33,069 nt of DNA from Larix sibirica. Its lineage: Eukaryota > Streptophyta > Pinopsida > Pinales > Pinaceae. Positions 10,845 through 21,931 of the stretch are shown piece after piece. The stretch spans positions 22,509 to 55,577 of the forward strand of contig NWUY0300008949.1 in assembly GCA_004151065.3 (NCBI GenBank). The letters are read 5' to 3'. Under the pieces are notes generated by a model, which had not been told where the DNA came from, made no database searches, and saw only the letters and a list, made by a program, of their open reading frames with translations. Positions within the stretch are counted from its first letter, which is position 1. Each line of letters starts with the position of its first letter. A program made the position numbers and the translations under genes.

Positions 10845-11083
10845 TGTTATAGGTCAAATCTTGTAGACATGTGACATTTCAACTATCATTGCAGAAGACC
10901 ATCATCAACATACAACATGCAACTCATTAGCATTATCCTCATAAAAATTCAGAATGAGAATTGAAGATTAGAATGACAAAATCCATCAATTTGTACAAAC
11001 ATACGACCTTTTTACATATACCCGCATAGGAAAAGTATCGAAGCCCATGAAGTTGTACCAACACATGGACCATTAATTCTTTA
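10845..11083 (+). other. Possible polypurine tract and truncated 3' LTR, copy A
   Basis: AGGGGG at 10845-10850 is followed by CATC and TGTTAT at 10855, the usual layout of a polypurine tract and an LTR that starts with TG. The aligned positions in B (18105-18114) and C (32981-32988) keep the purine run only partly and lack a clean TG. The sequence is cut at the N at 11084. The LTR call depends mainly on the downstream TATA box seen in copy B. Confidence 0.3.
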
Positions 11084-11084
11084 N

Positions 11085-13080
11085 TACCAGCCCAACTCCA
11101 GTTGTCGATTCCCCTAGTCAATATATATATATATATATATAACGACTTTCACAACACCATGGGGAACCATTGCTTACCACATCATGCATTTTGGACTAAA
11201 AACAGTTGGAGCCACATTTTAGCGGGCAATGTCCTACATCTTCAATGATCTAGCTTGTATCATATTGGCATACCTCGATGACCTAACAACAAAAGAAAAT
11301 AAATGAACCGAACACCTCATTGATTTGTGTACCATATTTTGAAGATGTTGTAGATACAATATACGATTAAACCCACTCAAATGTGTATTCTGCATCACAA
11401 CAACACGCCTACTAGGGATCATCGTATCAAAAACAAGGATCACCATTGATCCCCTGAAAGACCAAGACATCCTTGAGCTTCCCTTGCCGAAAACACAGAA
11501 GAAATTACAGAGCATCCAAGGAAAATCCAACTTCCTTCATTGTTTAGTCCCAGATTACGCTACAAAAGAATAGGAATTTCTATGTATTCTCAGGAAAGAC
11601 GTCCCATTTCAGTGAGATGACCAAGCACAAATGTCTTTTGAGGTAGTAGAGAATGCTTTCACTTACTCTCCTCTTATCTCCTCGCATAACTTTGAAAATT
11701 AAGGATTTATCCTTTACATTTCATCGTGACCGTGTTCCGTTGCTAGCGTCCTAGTTCAAAATGACGAATATCAGTGTGAACACACCATTTGTTCTATAAG
11801 AAAGAAACTAGAAGGACCCCCACTCAACTACATCCATGATGAGAAATTAGTGTTGGATGTGATCCTCTTAGTGAAAAAATTGTGACATTACATTTTTCTA
11901 CACAAAACAACAATGATCACAAACTCTAATCCAATGAAGTACATACTAAGCTGATGACTTATCAATGATAAGTTCACTAGTTGGATCGTTATTCTTTAAG
12001 AATTTAATCTAGAGTTTGTAACACTGAAAAGAAAAAAGATCCTTGTCCCTCGTCGAGCTCATCACTGATCTCCCAATCGTCACAGTGGGACCCCCAACCG
12101 TTGTTTATCCTTCTCTCTTCAAATATTGAATCCATGCCATCAAAAGATGTGGAAACTATCAGATCTTCTCTAGCAAAACAAATGCCCCACTGGCCCCTTT
12201 GCATCCATTCATTATGACTAGCCCTTTCTACAAGTGAGGAATTGACATCATGGAATTTTGTCCCGCATCAAGTTAAGGCCATAAGTATATCATCATTTCC
12301 ATCAATTACTTTACCAAGTGGGTTGAGGCAATTCCCACTTTCAACAACACTAGCGCCACAACTACTTGGTTCTTATTTAACCACGTCATCACATGGTTTG
12401 GTGTACCCAACCAATTGGTCTCTAACAATGGAAATAATTTCCAAAATGATATTTTCCAAGAGTAATCATTCTTACTAGGGTTCAAACATCAATTCTCCTC
12501 CCCTTACTATCCGTAGGCCAATGGCCAAGTATAGGTCGTCAATAAAATCCTCAAAAACATGCTCCAATGGATAATCATTAACAACAAAATCAATTGTCAT
12601 CACATGCTATTCTCAACACTATGGATATACATGAGTTATGTTAAGACTGTGATAGGATTCACTCCTTTTCACCTCGTTCATGGCATCGAAGAAGTATTAC
12701 CCATTGAATGCCAAATCCCTGCACTTCAAACCATGGTAGAATTTTTACTAGATATACATTAGAGAAGAAATTACTCTCTTTGTAACACCTTGTTGAGGAG
12801 CATCATGAATCATTACAACAAACGAGTCCATGAAGCTACGTACCAAATCCCATTATGATCGCCATGTTCATCCTCGCATATTTTGCGAAGGTGATATTTT
12901 CCTCATCTTCGATGCTTGAAAGGGAAACAAGATAGGTTTGGGTAAGTTCGTCCCCATGTGGAAAGGACCTTACATTTGTCAAGCATTGTCTACCTAAAGG
13001 ATCATATGTGTTGGGTTATCCCGAAGGAGGTTTTTTAAACAACTTGGTCATTGGCTTGTACCTAAAGAATTTATTCCAAT
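11085..13080 (+). pseudogene. Ty3/gypsy pol remnant (partial RT, RNase H, integrase), copy B
   Basis: RT begins near the TPWGT motif (about 11155) and has YLDD at 11270-11281. The connection region (RLNPLKCVFC, then LQSIQGKSNFLH) is kept here. RNase H traces run to about 12050 and integrase from about 12240. The first catalytic Asp codon is AAT (12304-12306, SINYFTKW), the second is also Asn (SNNG), and the Glu codon is TAG (12542-12544), so all three acidic residues are lost. The segment at 12559-12762 stays open through VIGFTPFHLVHGIEEVLP, in contrast to copy A, which has a one-base insertion there. The C-terminal GLYLK end lies near 13068. Confidence 0.85.
11121..11140. repeat. AT dinucleotide microsatellite inside RT of copy B
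   Basis: Ten AT units lie just upstream of the TPWGT-coding part of RT. Copy A has only a short AT-rich word at the matching place (about 4040-4050), so the tract expanded in copy B. Confidence 0.9.
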
Positions 13081-14131
13081 AGTCACAAGATGGGGACGAC
13101 TGTGCAAATGCATGAAAATATATCTTAGATAAGTCACATTGGTTGCTAGCACCACCAACCATGTGACAGGTTCCACAAAACCATCACACACTGGATGACA
13201 TTCCACCCACCATCTGCATTGTCCCTTTCATTAAGCAAGTTGTAGACCATATAATTTTATTTCTTTAGTTAATATTTTCTTGGTTTAAAACATGATGTAT
13301 GACCAAGATTTTGTTTAATTTGCAAATGAATAGCAATGCATATTATTTCATTGCCTTTGCTAATGGTGATAGTCATTTGTCAAAGAATCTCGCATCCACC
13401 ACTTGGGCCATCAATGCCCCGATGCATTCCATCTACCACACAGGTGGAGCATGCCTTGATCCGACCACTAATAACCAAGTAGAATAAGATGTCAACATTG
13501 GATTATTGGTCAATGCCATCCACATTGGCATTCGACATATTCACGTCCATCTCAATTCTCAACTCCGCATCACATAGTTTAACAATGTTTTTCGTTTATG
13601 TAATCCACACCTTTCACAAATTCCTAAGAGTGTAGGTCCTAGTCCAACACTTTGAAACAATCAAATTCATACATGTCCCTAGGAGTGTTGACATTTTGTA
13701 GATCATATTGCTATCAAATTCCTATATTGGCACATATTACAGTGACAGTCTATTTGATCAATCAAAGGAAATAAAATATAAAGTCCTAGATTGGCATTTA
13801 TTACATTGACAGTCCATCTAATCAATCAAAGGAAATAAAATGTATGCTTTGACCATACAATTTATTCTATAGTCATCAACTATAATCAACTAAAAGAATA
13901 CAACATCACATACATCATAATATGCATCTTAAACAAAAATAGATAATCCAGGAAAGCCACAAAAAATGGTGTGTGTGTGTGTGTGTGATGAAATATGTAA
14001 TGTACATCAACTGCCTCATTGATAGTGTATAAAAAATTCCTTATGGGTTACTTCAAAAATTGCCTCCCATAGGCCACATCCATACATATACAAAAGGGAT
14101 CCTTCACTTGTACAAAAATGACCTCAACAAC
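13081..14131. other. 3' untranslated part of copy B, no gene
   Basis: Apparently identical to 5803-6853. It carries the 64-bp tandem duplication (13719-13848) and the GT tract (13967-13987). No coding frame is supported. Confidence 0.6.
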
Positions 14132-14323
14132 TCAACACATCATATAAATACATCTCTTGTTGGTGGAGGATGTATCCCATAGATAGCCAATGGGGGCACT
14201 TCCTCCACATGAGGTACTAGTGGTGGTGGTCCTACTACTATTGTTGGTGGTGGTGGCAGGCCCTACCTTGTTTCTCTCACCCAATGACCTACAACTACAA
14301 TTCAACGCATCAATGTGTTCCAC
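14132..14323 (-). pseudogene. Antisense frame fragment, Thr/Ser-rich, copy B
   Basis: Same 63-codon frame as at 6854-7045, with no difference in translation. See that entry for the description. Confidence 0.4.
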
Positions 14324-14579
14324 CCCATTTGCAAACCTATCATAAGTTGTAGGTAAGGAACCATATGCTAATCATCAAGTTCGACAAACTCATGCTCATT
14401 GACCCCATCCACTAGGATGGCCATCCATCGCTTAAGATATGCCAAGGTGGAAGCCATATCTACTCCTATAGGGCCACCTTCACCTGCTAGTCCAACACCA
14501 CCTGTTGGGCATGGACGCCTACTGGTCTACCCTCCCTTGCTAGTCCCTTGCCCTCTCAATGAAATCATTGATGAGGCTC

Positions 14580-15635
14580 CTAGGCATGGGGCATGCAAAC
14601 TTCCATGGGCATTCCAGGAGGCCTCATAGGTCCAATATCTATGCCAAACACAACACATATTAAGTCTGATATATACATCACCTTAGCAAAAATACATATG
14701 TGATAATGGAAGCAAAAATGATTATAAACATGACCATGATACTCACCTCTAGCATCCCAACCATTGCTTCCAAGTGGGGACAAATCTAGATCGTAGTGGT
14801 AATCCATGCCACTCCATGAATATGGCTTGATCACTATGATCCTTTGTTTCCAAACTAACACGTAGTGAAGTGTGAATACATGTGTCACCTCCCCACCACC
14901 TGCTATGGGAATCACTGTGCTACAGAAAAGCATTTGACGCTCCCTCAACCCCCTTGGAGGCACCACCACTACCAGATGAAGGGATAAGATCCACTTAAAT
15001 AAATAGGAGCATAAGATGCTCCCATAAGTAAAGAATATATGCGTCTTTGCGATGACCTTTGTCATCAGGGCATGCATATTGGTCAACAAGAAGTGTTCCA
15101 AGGAAACCCATCCCCCTCCCAAAACTTGCTCCACCAAAAGGAGTTTCTCACCAGAAATCTTGTAGGTCCTGAAGACCCCCAACACTCTAAGTACGATGAT
15201 CACCACCACCATCACCTTGAGATCCTCCAAAAAAGAGACAACGATGACTCCACCAATCTTGGCACCATGACGACCACCACAATATTGGGTAACCATCTAG
15301 TCAATGGTCCTCTAACCACCTAGGGTTGGATGCATCTCCTCCTGGATCCCCCGTATTGGTAACCCCCTTAGAAAGTATATATCATGTTTCTCAAGCATCA
15401 CCCTCTTGTCTCCAACTAGAAAATAACCATGCTGGCAATCCAACATCCACAACAACTCCCACATGAGGTTCTCACTGGACCTCATCATTGAGCAAAACAC
15501 GAATTTTAACAACCCTACATCTTGTAGGTGTTGATGAAATACAAGTTCGTTCTTGACATTCTCCAACAATGCATTGTAGTGGCACTTATGTTCCTCAATA
15601 ACCATTTCTACCAAAAAGCAAGTCAAGAAAGCATG
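14580..15635 (-). pseudogene. Long antisense ORF (aORF-like), copy B
   Basis: Translation is identical to the copy A frame at 7302-8357, including the two closely spaced TAG codons (near 15312 and 15297). Identity this complete in a dead reading frame fits a very recent copying event or an assembly duplication, not long separate decay. Confidence 0.6.
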
Positions 15636-15826
15636 TTAGTACTCAAACCAAGATCCAAAAATCACAAAAAACCACGTGACTCTTTCCTAAAAAGTCATGA
15701 TAAACCACATGGGTCCATCATACCCATGCACTTTACCCACGTTGGAAACCAGTTCCATCAATTGTGTGACCACACAAGTATAGGACCCATAGTTGCATAG
15801 ATAAGCCACACAGGGGTACATGATTC

Positions 15827-15861
15827 AACTGTGTGACTGTCCCATGAACAGTCGCACGGTT
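15827..15861 (+). other. 14-bp stem hairpin, copy B
   Basis: Same stem and seven-base loop as at 8549-8583, lying inside the block shared with copy A. Confidence 0.7.
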
Positions 15862-16169
15862 AAGACACGCGGTTGAGCCATGTATCTCTCACATGAGGTG
15901 TGGCTCTCAAAGGAATACTTGTAAGTTTTTACATGATTGTTCCTTTGAAATCCATGCGATCAGACAAAACCCCCTCCTATTGGTCATATGGCTCACTAGG
16001 GAACCTAAAGGAAAAATTAAATCGGCAAAAATGAAGAGTTAGACATGAAAACTTAACTGAAACTTATGGAACCAAAATCCATTGGTCCAATCTCCCAAAA
16101 ATAGCCAAAAATATCCTAGTTCATCAAAATATCAAACGATATAAATGTTTTTGAATTGTAGGCCCCACC

Positions 16170-16181
16170 CCTATTTATAGG
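16170..16181 (-). promoter_or_regulatory. TATA-like palindrome CCTATTTATAGG, copy B
   Basis: This lies outside the identical block, in sequence where A and B differ, yet the palindrome and its GTAGGCCCCACC flank are unchanged. That makes its conservation more informative than that of the features inside the block. Confidence 0.45.
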
Positions 16182-18104
16182 CCAAATCACCCAGTTTTCA
16201 ACAACCCCATTTGGGATATCCATAACTCTGTTTGACAAATTGTTAGCATCACCACTATCAAGATTGTGAGCTCTTCAGCACGATACCATTTGTTTTATTT
16301 CCCCTAAAATTTCATTCAATATTCATTTTTCGACCATTTGTCCAGTTACTGTAAGTATCCTACCAATTATGTTTGCACTGTCAAATTTCTTATCATCAAC
16401 ATTATTATGCTTTGGTGTTTACATCATGTATGTAGGATTTTCACTAGGAAGTAGATTCCTCCTTGACAAAAGGTGCATTATCCCCACTCATAAGTATATC
16501 ATCTCAACCCTGCATATAGGTAATGTATCGGCTCTCTATTTACATTGCACTTATCCATTTATCTCGATGATATCCATAAGGACCCCATCCCATGGTAAAT
16601 GAAATCACCACTCACAATGTCATTATAGGGAAATATCATAATCCCACCATGTGTGTGCACACCATCACAACCCCCTAATATTCTAACACCCACGATGTCG
16701 AACCATTAAGTTCGTGGAATCTGATAATTCACCATGTATGCCAAGTAAAACCACAATTCATCTCCTTGCATCTTGTTGTGCCCCCTCTCAGATTCCCCGA
16801 CACGAGTTGCATTCATGATTCACATACAACCTCTCATCCCCATCATGATCAATTGAGCATCTTCATTTCTCTCCATATCAAAAACCTCCAAGAACACCAT
16901 AAAGGGGACCTACCCTCTACACACACAAATATCATTCAATCATCCCCATAGGGATGCTCTACATGGTACTTATTCATTGGGCACCTGTCTACTCGTCTGT
17001 ATAAAACATCCACATAAATTGTTTTGTATAAATTGGTTCCCCGACTCACTCAAAATGTGGGAACCCCATCACATTATATTATTTGTTTGGAAACACCCCC
17101 TAGTCACCCTTGATCGTCGTACTTATGTCCACACCCAATCAACACCTTCCATTTTCTCATCCAGATTCACTATCCCATCATTAGCCATCATATGACAAAA
17201 CCCACCTAAAAGAAACCAATTTGTAGTCTATTCACCCTTATCACACCCTTCATTGTCATTTGAAGACTGTTTCCATACACAATTCACCCAGTTTACTCTG
17301 ATAAAGGGAATTCATAAGCCCCACACTTACTAGCATGTCTTGTTTAAGTTCTATTAGTATCCTAGTTGGTTGCAAAATGAGCTTGGTTCTCATGGTAAGA
17401 CCCTTTCCTCACCATATACTTCAGCTCTCAGTGACATCAAATCTCTTTATTCTAAGAGTTAAAGTAATTATGATTGTACCTTGGGTTCCCTTATCAAAAT
17501 AAGGGCTCACCTCAAACTGAGCATAAATATTCCTTACTTCTCTCTGCCTCAGTAGTCTCCCCTATGTTCGACATCAACGAGTTCATCACATCAGGGGGAG
17601 TCATACATTCTGATGGTAGCAGTGTTCACATTTATGAGTAAATACAATTATCCATATGACATAAGTAGTTTTTCCACCTAGCAACTTCATTATTAAGCAA
17701 GTCCCACACCCCAGTGGGTTGTTCACAATCATCAACAATTCCTCTCCTATGATATCAGCAATGTCATAAAAAATCCAAGACACATTTACTCATGATGGGA
17801 TCGAAGCCACCTTCATCCCTATATGTATAGTAGTTCATAAAGATGACCCCTTTGTCTCCTTTTACTGTAATATAGTTCGATATAATTTCAAGAGCATAAG
17901 GATGCCTGTCTTCTTTGTATAAACAATATTTTTTTATGACACCTATCAACTACTTGCTTCAAAGGTCATCACCAACATCCCTCCTACAGGTAGTCCTTTA
18001 CTCTCAATAATTGCTAGCTTACTATCACAATTCAAAATATCAATACAAGGGAAATAAACAATGATGTATTTCAGCTATATAGGTCCTTCATAACCTCACA
18101 CATC
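16182..18104. other. 3' region of copy B, no gene seen
   Basis: This aligns to 8903-10845 with many substitutions. The 77-codon + frame at 16369-16602 is not kept in A or C and has no motif, so I do not call it coding. Confidence 0.5.
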
Positions 18105-18113
18105 CGAGGCATC

Positions 18114-18751
18114 ATTTATTGCCCAAATGTCCCACACATGAAACATTTCAGCCATTATTGCAGAAGGACATCATCACCATACAACATGTAGCTCATTAGC
18201 ATCATCCTCATCAAAATTCAAAATGAGAATTGAACCTTATAATGAAAAAGTCCATCATTTTGTACAACCACATGAATTTTTTCCAAATACTTTTGTGGAT
18301 CCACATGGTAAAAGTATTGAAACTCACATGGTTGTACTAGTAGATGGACCATTAACACTTTGTGGTGCATTCAAGGCTCACAACAACATTCTTGGCTCCA
18401 AGAATCCAAATTGGCCTCTTCACATACTTGGGAGCATTCAATAGAACCATGCTTGTATCCTTGGGATCACTTCATGTGATGGAACATTCAGATTGAGAAC
18501 TAGATGTTTCAAGACCTCTATTTGGACTATAAAAGAAATCCATGACCATGCATTCAACAAGAGAAATATATAGCAAGTTTATGCCGCAAAGAATTTATAT
18601 GATAGCTCATCTTTCACACACATTTTCATCACCATTCAACATTCAAATCTCCCTTTGACTTCTTCCTCAAGAAGAAAGTGTTTATGCTCATCATTCCAAG
18701 TTAGTTAACAAGCAGTGTGAGAGAGTTCAAAAGGATCCATCCCTAAGGGAG
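18114..18751 (+). other. LTR-like segment with TATA box, copy B
   Basis: It follows the purine-rich GAGGC word at 18105. TATAAAAG at 18528-18535 in a GGACTATAAAAG setting would be the promoter, with pyrimidine- and CA-rich leader-like sequence after it. The first part aligns with 10855-11083 in A and 32988-33069 in C. The end is hidden by the NN at 18752. No second LTR copy was found in the window for comparison, so the boundaries are inferred. A 73-codon open frame at 18223-18444 is broken in copy A and is not called coding. Confidence 0.35.
18528..18535 (+). promoter_or_regulatory. TATA box candidate in the LTR-like segment
   Basis: TATAAAAG, a good match to a plant TATA box, lies about 415 bp into the LTR-like segment. 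Retroelement transcription would start about 30 bp downstream. Copy A is cut off before this position and copy C runs off the window, so conservation cannot be tested here. Confidence 0.4.
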
Positions 18752-18753
18752 NN

Positions 18754-19059
18754 TGGGCCTCAAAATAAAATAAATGTACTATAAAAATAAACCAATATGA
18801 TTCAAGGTGATTATGTCAACCTGTTGTAAGTACAATAGATCCCATGCTTTGTTCGAGCACGATAACCCTAAAATTTGTAAATACAAAGGTATTTAGGTGA
18901 GATCCTTCTGAGCAATAAGATTCTAAAAACCTTGTTTGTATGATCTCGTATCTATTCTTTTGATTTGTGTGAATATCATCTTTTCCTTTGAAAATTTATA
19001 AGTTTTTGGTTGTTTTCTTGATTTACAGAATGCCTTACATTTTTTTAAGTTGCCATTTT
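18754..19059. other. AT-rich spacer after the NN gap, no gene
   Basis: No coding frame or known motif. It follows the two Ns at 18752-18753 and leads into the inverted-repeat array. It could be the end of an LTR or leader of the element that carries the reading frame at 19829, but this is a guess. Confidence 0.35.
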
Positions 19060-19495
19060 CTTTCCGCAAATCTGAAATCCCAAAATCCCGAAGTCCCGAA
19101 ACCCAGAATCCCGCAATTGCGGATTGTGGTAAATTATTTATTCTTTATTTAGGAGTTTTTTCAACCTGAAACCTGCAACCCAAAATTGCGGGTTGCAGGA
19201 TGACTGTGCTATTATTTTGCAAAATTTCGATTCTGCAACCTGAAACCTGCAAGTTTCAGATTTCAGATTGCAGAAACTCTTTATGTGAGTAAGTTGCATT
19301 GTTGGGTCCCAAAATCTGCAACCCACAAATTGTAGATTGTGGGATTTGGGAAATCCGTTTCGATTTTAAAAGTCGTTTTCGTTTCTGAAACCCGCATATC
19401 GTGGGTTGCGGATTTCGGAAACATGTTTGTCCTTTGTTTTTTGCAGTTTGTAAACCCACAACACGCAGATTGCGTATTGCGGATTGTGGGAATAA
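19060..19495. repeat. Array of six inverted repeats at about 70-bp spacing
   Basis: Six palindromic cores occur in a row, with centres near 19116, 19185, 19253, 19332, 19401 and 19472, so spacings are about 69, 68, 79, 69 and 71 bp. Core 1 is CCGCAATTGCGG (19111-19122). Core 2 is CCTGCAACCC with GGGTTGCAGG (19172-19181, 19190-19199). Core 3 has nested arms CTGAAAC/GTTTCAG and TTCTGCAA/TTGCAGAA. Core 4 is CCCACAA/TTGTGGG inside CCCAAAATC/GATTTGGG. Core 5 has near-matching outer arms (19382-19390, 19413-19421). Core 6 is CCCACAA/TTGTGGG around ACGCA/TGCGT. On the minus strand a repeated PQ-x-x-ICGxQ pattern of about 23 codons reads across several units, which supports a decayed tandem repeat. 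Function unknown. Confidence 0.75.
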
Positions 19496-19828
19496 CCAAT
19501 AAAGTTTGGAAATAAGATGTGTGAACATGATCCCACATCCTAGAGGAGCTAATCTCATCTATTCGTTCCCTTTTAACCCTACATCCCAGATTTAGTCCAA
19601 CCAATAAAATCATAAATACGTATTTTTTCCATTTTTCCTTATCATTGTTACTGTGGGAAATTCACACTCCTATGTGGATTTCTTGCTAGGGGCCATTTTC
19701 ATGATTTTTTCAGTTATTTCAGGATGGTTTGTTGTCATTTTTACATTCGCTAGTTATGGTTTTCATGTTTGTGATTTGGTTTTGATTTTGGTTTTATTTA
19801 TTTATCATAAATTCCAAGTTTTTCCACC
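19496..19828 (+). other. Leader-like T-rich region before the unknown reading frame
   Basis: No motif-bearing coding frame is seen. From about 19650 the + strand becomes T-rich, ending in CCACC directly before the ATG at 19829. It would fit a 5' leader. A GTTATTTCAG acceptor-like site at about 19713-19722 is possible but has no clear donor partner. Confidence 0.3.
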
Positions 19829-20840
19829 ATGTCACGAAACACTCGCTCTAAGACAACCTAGAGGTATTTACTGACCAAAGATTCCAACTTTGGTATCTGC
19901 TCAGATACTAGTGAGAGGGTCATTGAAACCTACCAAATGGACTAGGCCAAAATATATGCAATCTTTGAAAATGATGACCTTTTCGACGTCAAAGAAGATC
20001 GACCTTCGTATGAGAAAATTAGGGCTTCTCAAATCCATGCCATTGCTGCTCGCCCTGCTATATTACCTTATACAGACACTGTTAAATGGATTGTGGAAAA
20101 TGCCAACCCTAAGGACCATTCTTTTAATGATAGTGCAGGGTCACAATTGGAAACCTTCCGACCTGAGCTTTTTATCATAGCTTTTGATACTAAGCCCTAA
20201 ATTCATTCAATCGTCCAAGACTAGGTACAATTTTGATGAAATGATGAAATCATGGATGGTCAAACCTAGCAGTTTTGTGTTGAAGGTTGATAATCTCTAC
20301 CTGATTGCCTAGTTTAAAGAACCCTACTCTCTACTGGAAGCTATGCTTTGCAGGCTCTTTGGCCTTCCCAACTGTTCAGCCTTTAAAGCCAAGTGGGCTA
20401 TTATAGCTCAACATTTGTTAACAATAGGAGAATCTTTCCCTTGGGAATCTATCCTTTCATCAGAACTAAAAACAACAATCCAAGAATATCAAAAGGCGCC
20501 TGCACTGAGAAAGATACATTTTTTGATGTCAACCTTTGTCTTGGATGTCATTTTCTTTGAGTTCCAATATCCTAACTTAGGATGGAACTGGACTCCCTCA
20601 GATCGACCAGTTCACATCTACCATTTAGCATTGTGGAAAACCAACTTTGTGCCTTTACTCTTTGACATTTGTGACCATTTCATGGGTACTATTTATTTCA
20701 AGACATACAGGAAAGAAGCACCTCCTTTTTTAGCTTATGACAAGGCTTTCATAAAAGCATTGGAAATTGTAATGTCTATGAGTCATATTCCTATATCAGA
20801 GTGTGTGGGAGTCACACTATCCATCTTATGCCTAGAATAG
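19829..20840 (+). pseudogene. Decayed 337-codon reading frame of unknown family
   Basis: The start is ATG in a CCACCATG setting at 19829, with a basic first segment (MSRNTRSK). The first frame runs 123 codons to 20200, broken by TAG at 19859 and another TAG about 30 codons later. It includes YAIFENDDLFDVKEDRPSYE, KIRASQIHAI and VKWIVENANPKDHSF. A one-base shift near 20198 leads to the second frame, from 20199 to the stop at 20838, broken once by TAG at 20310. It includes MLCRLFGLPNCSAFKAKW, FPWESILSS, LGWNWTPSDRPVHIY and FDICDHF. Spacing and composition look like a real protein with few breaks, so it decayed later or was under constraint longer than the pol remnants. The Trp-rich core and the basic start suggest a gag-like or repeat-encoded plant protein, but I do not recognise a named domain. 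The portion from 20343 is open for 165 codons. Confidence 0.6.
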
Positions 20841-21931
20841 TGCTTGACAGGTTAGTCATTCAATAAGTCTCTTATCATACTATCACTGATGGTGTTTACA
20901 GAAAACTCACTGGTCCCAANAAAATGGATAAATGGGTTATGTGACTAGGGGGATGAGCTAGGTGAACAATTTTTGGGTGTTAATAGTTGGCTACCATTGG
21001 AGTTGCATTCTTCTGGGTGACATCATTTGTATTCAATATTTTCCATTGGATGATACTATATGGTTGAAGCTAACTCATTCTTTTTGTTTTTATGGTATTA
21101 GAACTTATCAATATTTTATTTCATCCTTGTTTATTGAGTTTTTCTTTATCTTGTTAGTGTATGGTCTACTAATAATCACTTACATTGCTTCCTTGGTTAC
21201 AACCTCTAAGGATAAGGGAGGATTGCCCACTCTTGTGGCATTTTTCCTAAAACACCATGAATTATTTGAAAGTTTTTGGAAAATGCTATGTCTTCCTTGG
21301 GTCTCCCTTCCTTCTTGATTTGTTATGAAGGAGTCACTAAAACTCACGATGGTCTTGACTTGGTGTGATAAATAAGTAAAATTATTAGGAGCAAAGTGAT
21401 TATATTAGTTTGATTGTTTGTTGTTGTCCCTCATCCCCATGAGTAGAACATTTATGACCTTTTTTCAAGGATAAGAGTAGGTTATTTGAGTGAATAGAGG
21501 CCCTAGCTTCAACCAAAGTATTTGGGGAAATCCAAATTCCTCGAAATCATGAAAGGGGTGTTCCTATGTATGGGAACATAATAATGGAAAAGATAATAAC
21601 CGAAATATGATTCATCCTGGCTAGAGCGCCCGAATGAATCAAAAGATCTCACAAAAAAAAACAAAAAACAAAGTTACCTCTAAAATCAGCGCATAGAAAG
21701 TTGGAAGTCCAAAATTCTCCACAACCATGCTTGGAGCCAAATGGATTTATTGAATACGGAAATGAAGAAGCAACTTATCTAAACAATTGTTAAGGGAACA
21801 ACAAAATACAAGACACCATGGGAAGTAAAGTATTAACAACTTCAATATTTTATTATTGGGGTATCTGTCAATTAAATAAAAAAATCAGATGCAGTATGGA
21901 AAGTGTGAGAGATAGAAATGAAGTGTTGATC
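20841..21931. other. Downstream of the unknown frame, mostly unrecognised
   Basis: Just after the stop, other frames still give protein-like words (for example YHTITDGVYRKL near 20877), so the old reading frame may have continued past 20840. The 118-codon hydrophobic frame at 20962-21318 sits in T-rich DNA and is probably not a gene. From 21400 on I see nothing coding. The single N at 20920 does not appear to break the frame. Confidence 0.4.

Larger units (their letters stand above)
3390..11083 (+). mobile_element. Degraded Ty3/gypsy LTR retrotransposon, copy A
   Basis: On + this copy holds, in order, a linker upstream of RT, reverse transcriptase, RNase H, integrase and the integrase C-terminal region. 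RT before RNase H before integrase is the Ty3/gypsy order. A 3' region of more than 5 kb follows, with a long reading frame on the opposite strand at 7302-8357. A TATA-like palindrome lies at 8891 and a purine run with a possible LTR start at about 10845-10855. An extra antisense frame between pol and the 3' LTR is a known trait of the plant Tat lineage, so Tat-like is the best guess. The copy stops at the N at 11084, in mid LTR-like sequence. No 5' LTR, primer-binding site or gag was found. Edges are approximate. Confidence 0.75.
11085..18751 (+). mobile_element. Degraded Ty3/gypsy LTR retrotransposon, copy B
   Basis: Same family and orientation as copy A, but entered inside the RT just after the N at 11084. 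It holds the end of RT, the RT-RNase H connection lost from A, RNase H, integrase, the 3' region with the antisense frame, and then an LTR-like stretch to the NN at 18752. From 12650 to 16015 it appears identical to copy A; outside that it differs at several percent of positions. Confidence 0.75.

Noticed and set aside
18223-18444. 73-codon + frame inside the LTR-like segment
   Set aside because: The aligned part of copy A has a stop near the start and frame changes, and there is no motif.
19138-19613. Three overlapping minus-strand frames of 62-110 codons over the palindrome array
   Set aside because: They follow from a repeat period close to a multiple of three. Their repeated PQ-x-x-ICG pattern comes from the DNA repeat, not from a known protein.
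20962-21318. 118-codon hydrophobic + frame, possibly a membrane protein
   Set aside because: It lies in T-rich DNA where hydrophobic codons are expected, has no known motif and follows a decayed frame. Chance is the simpler view.
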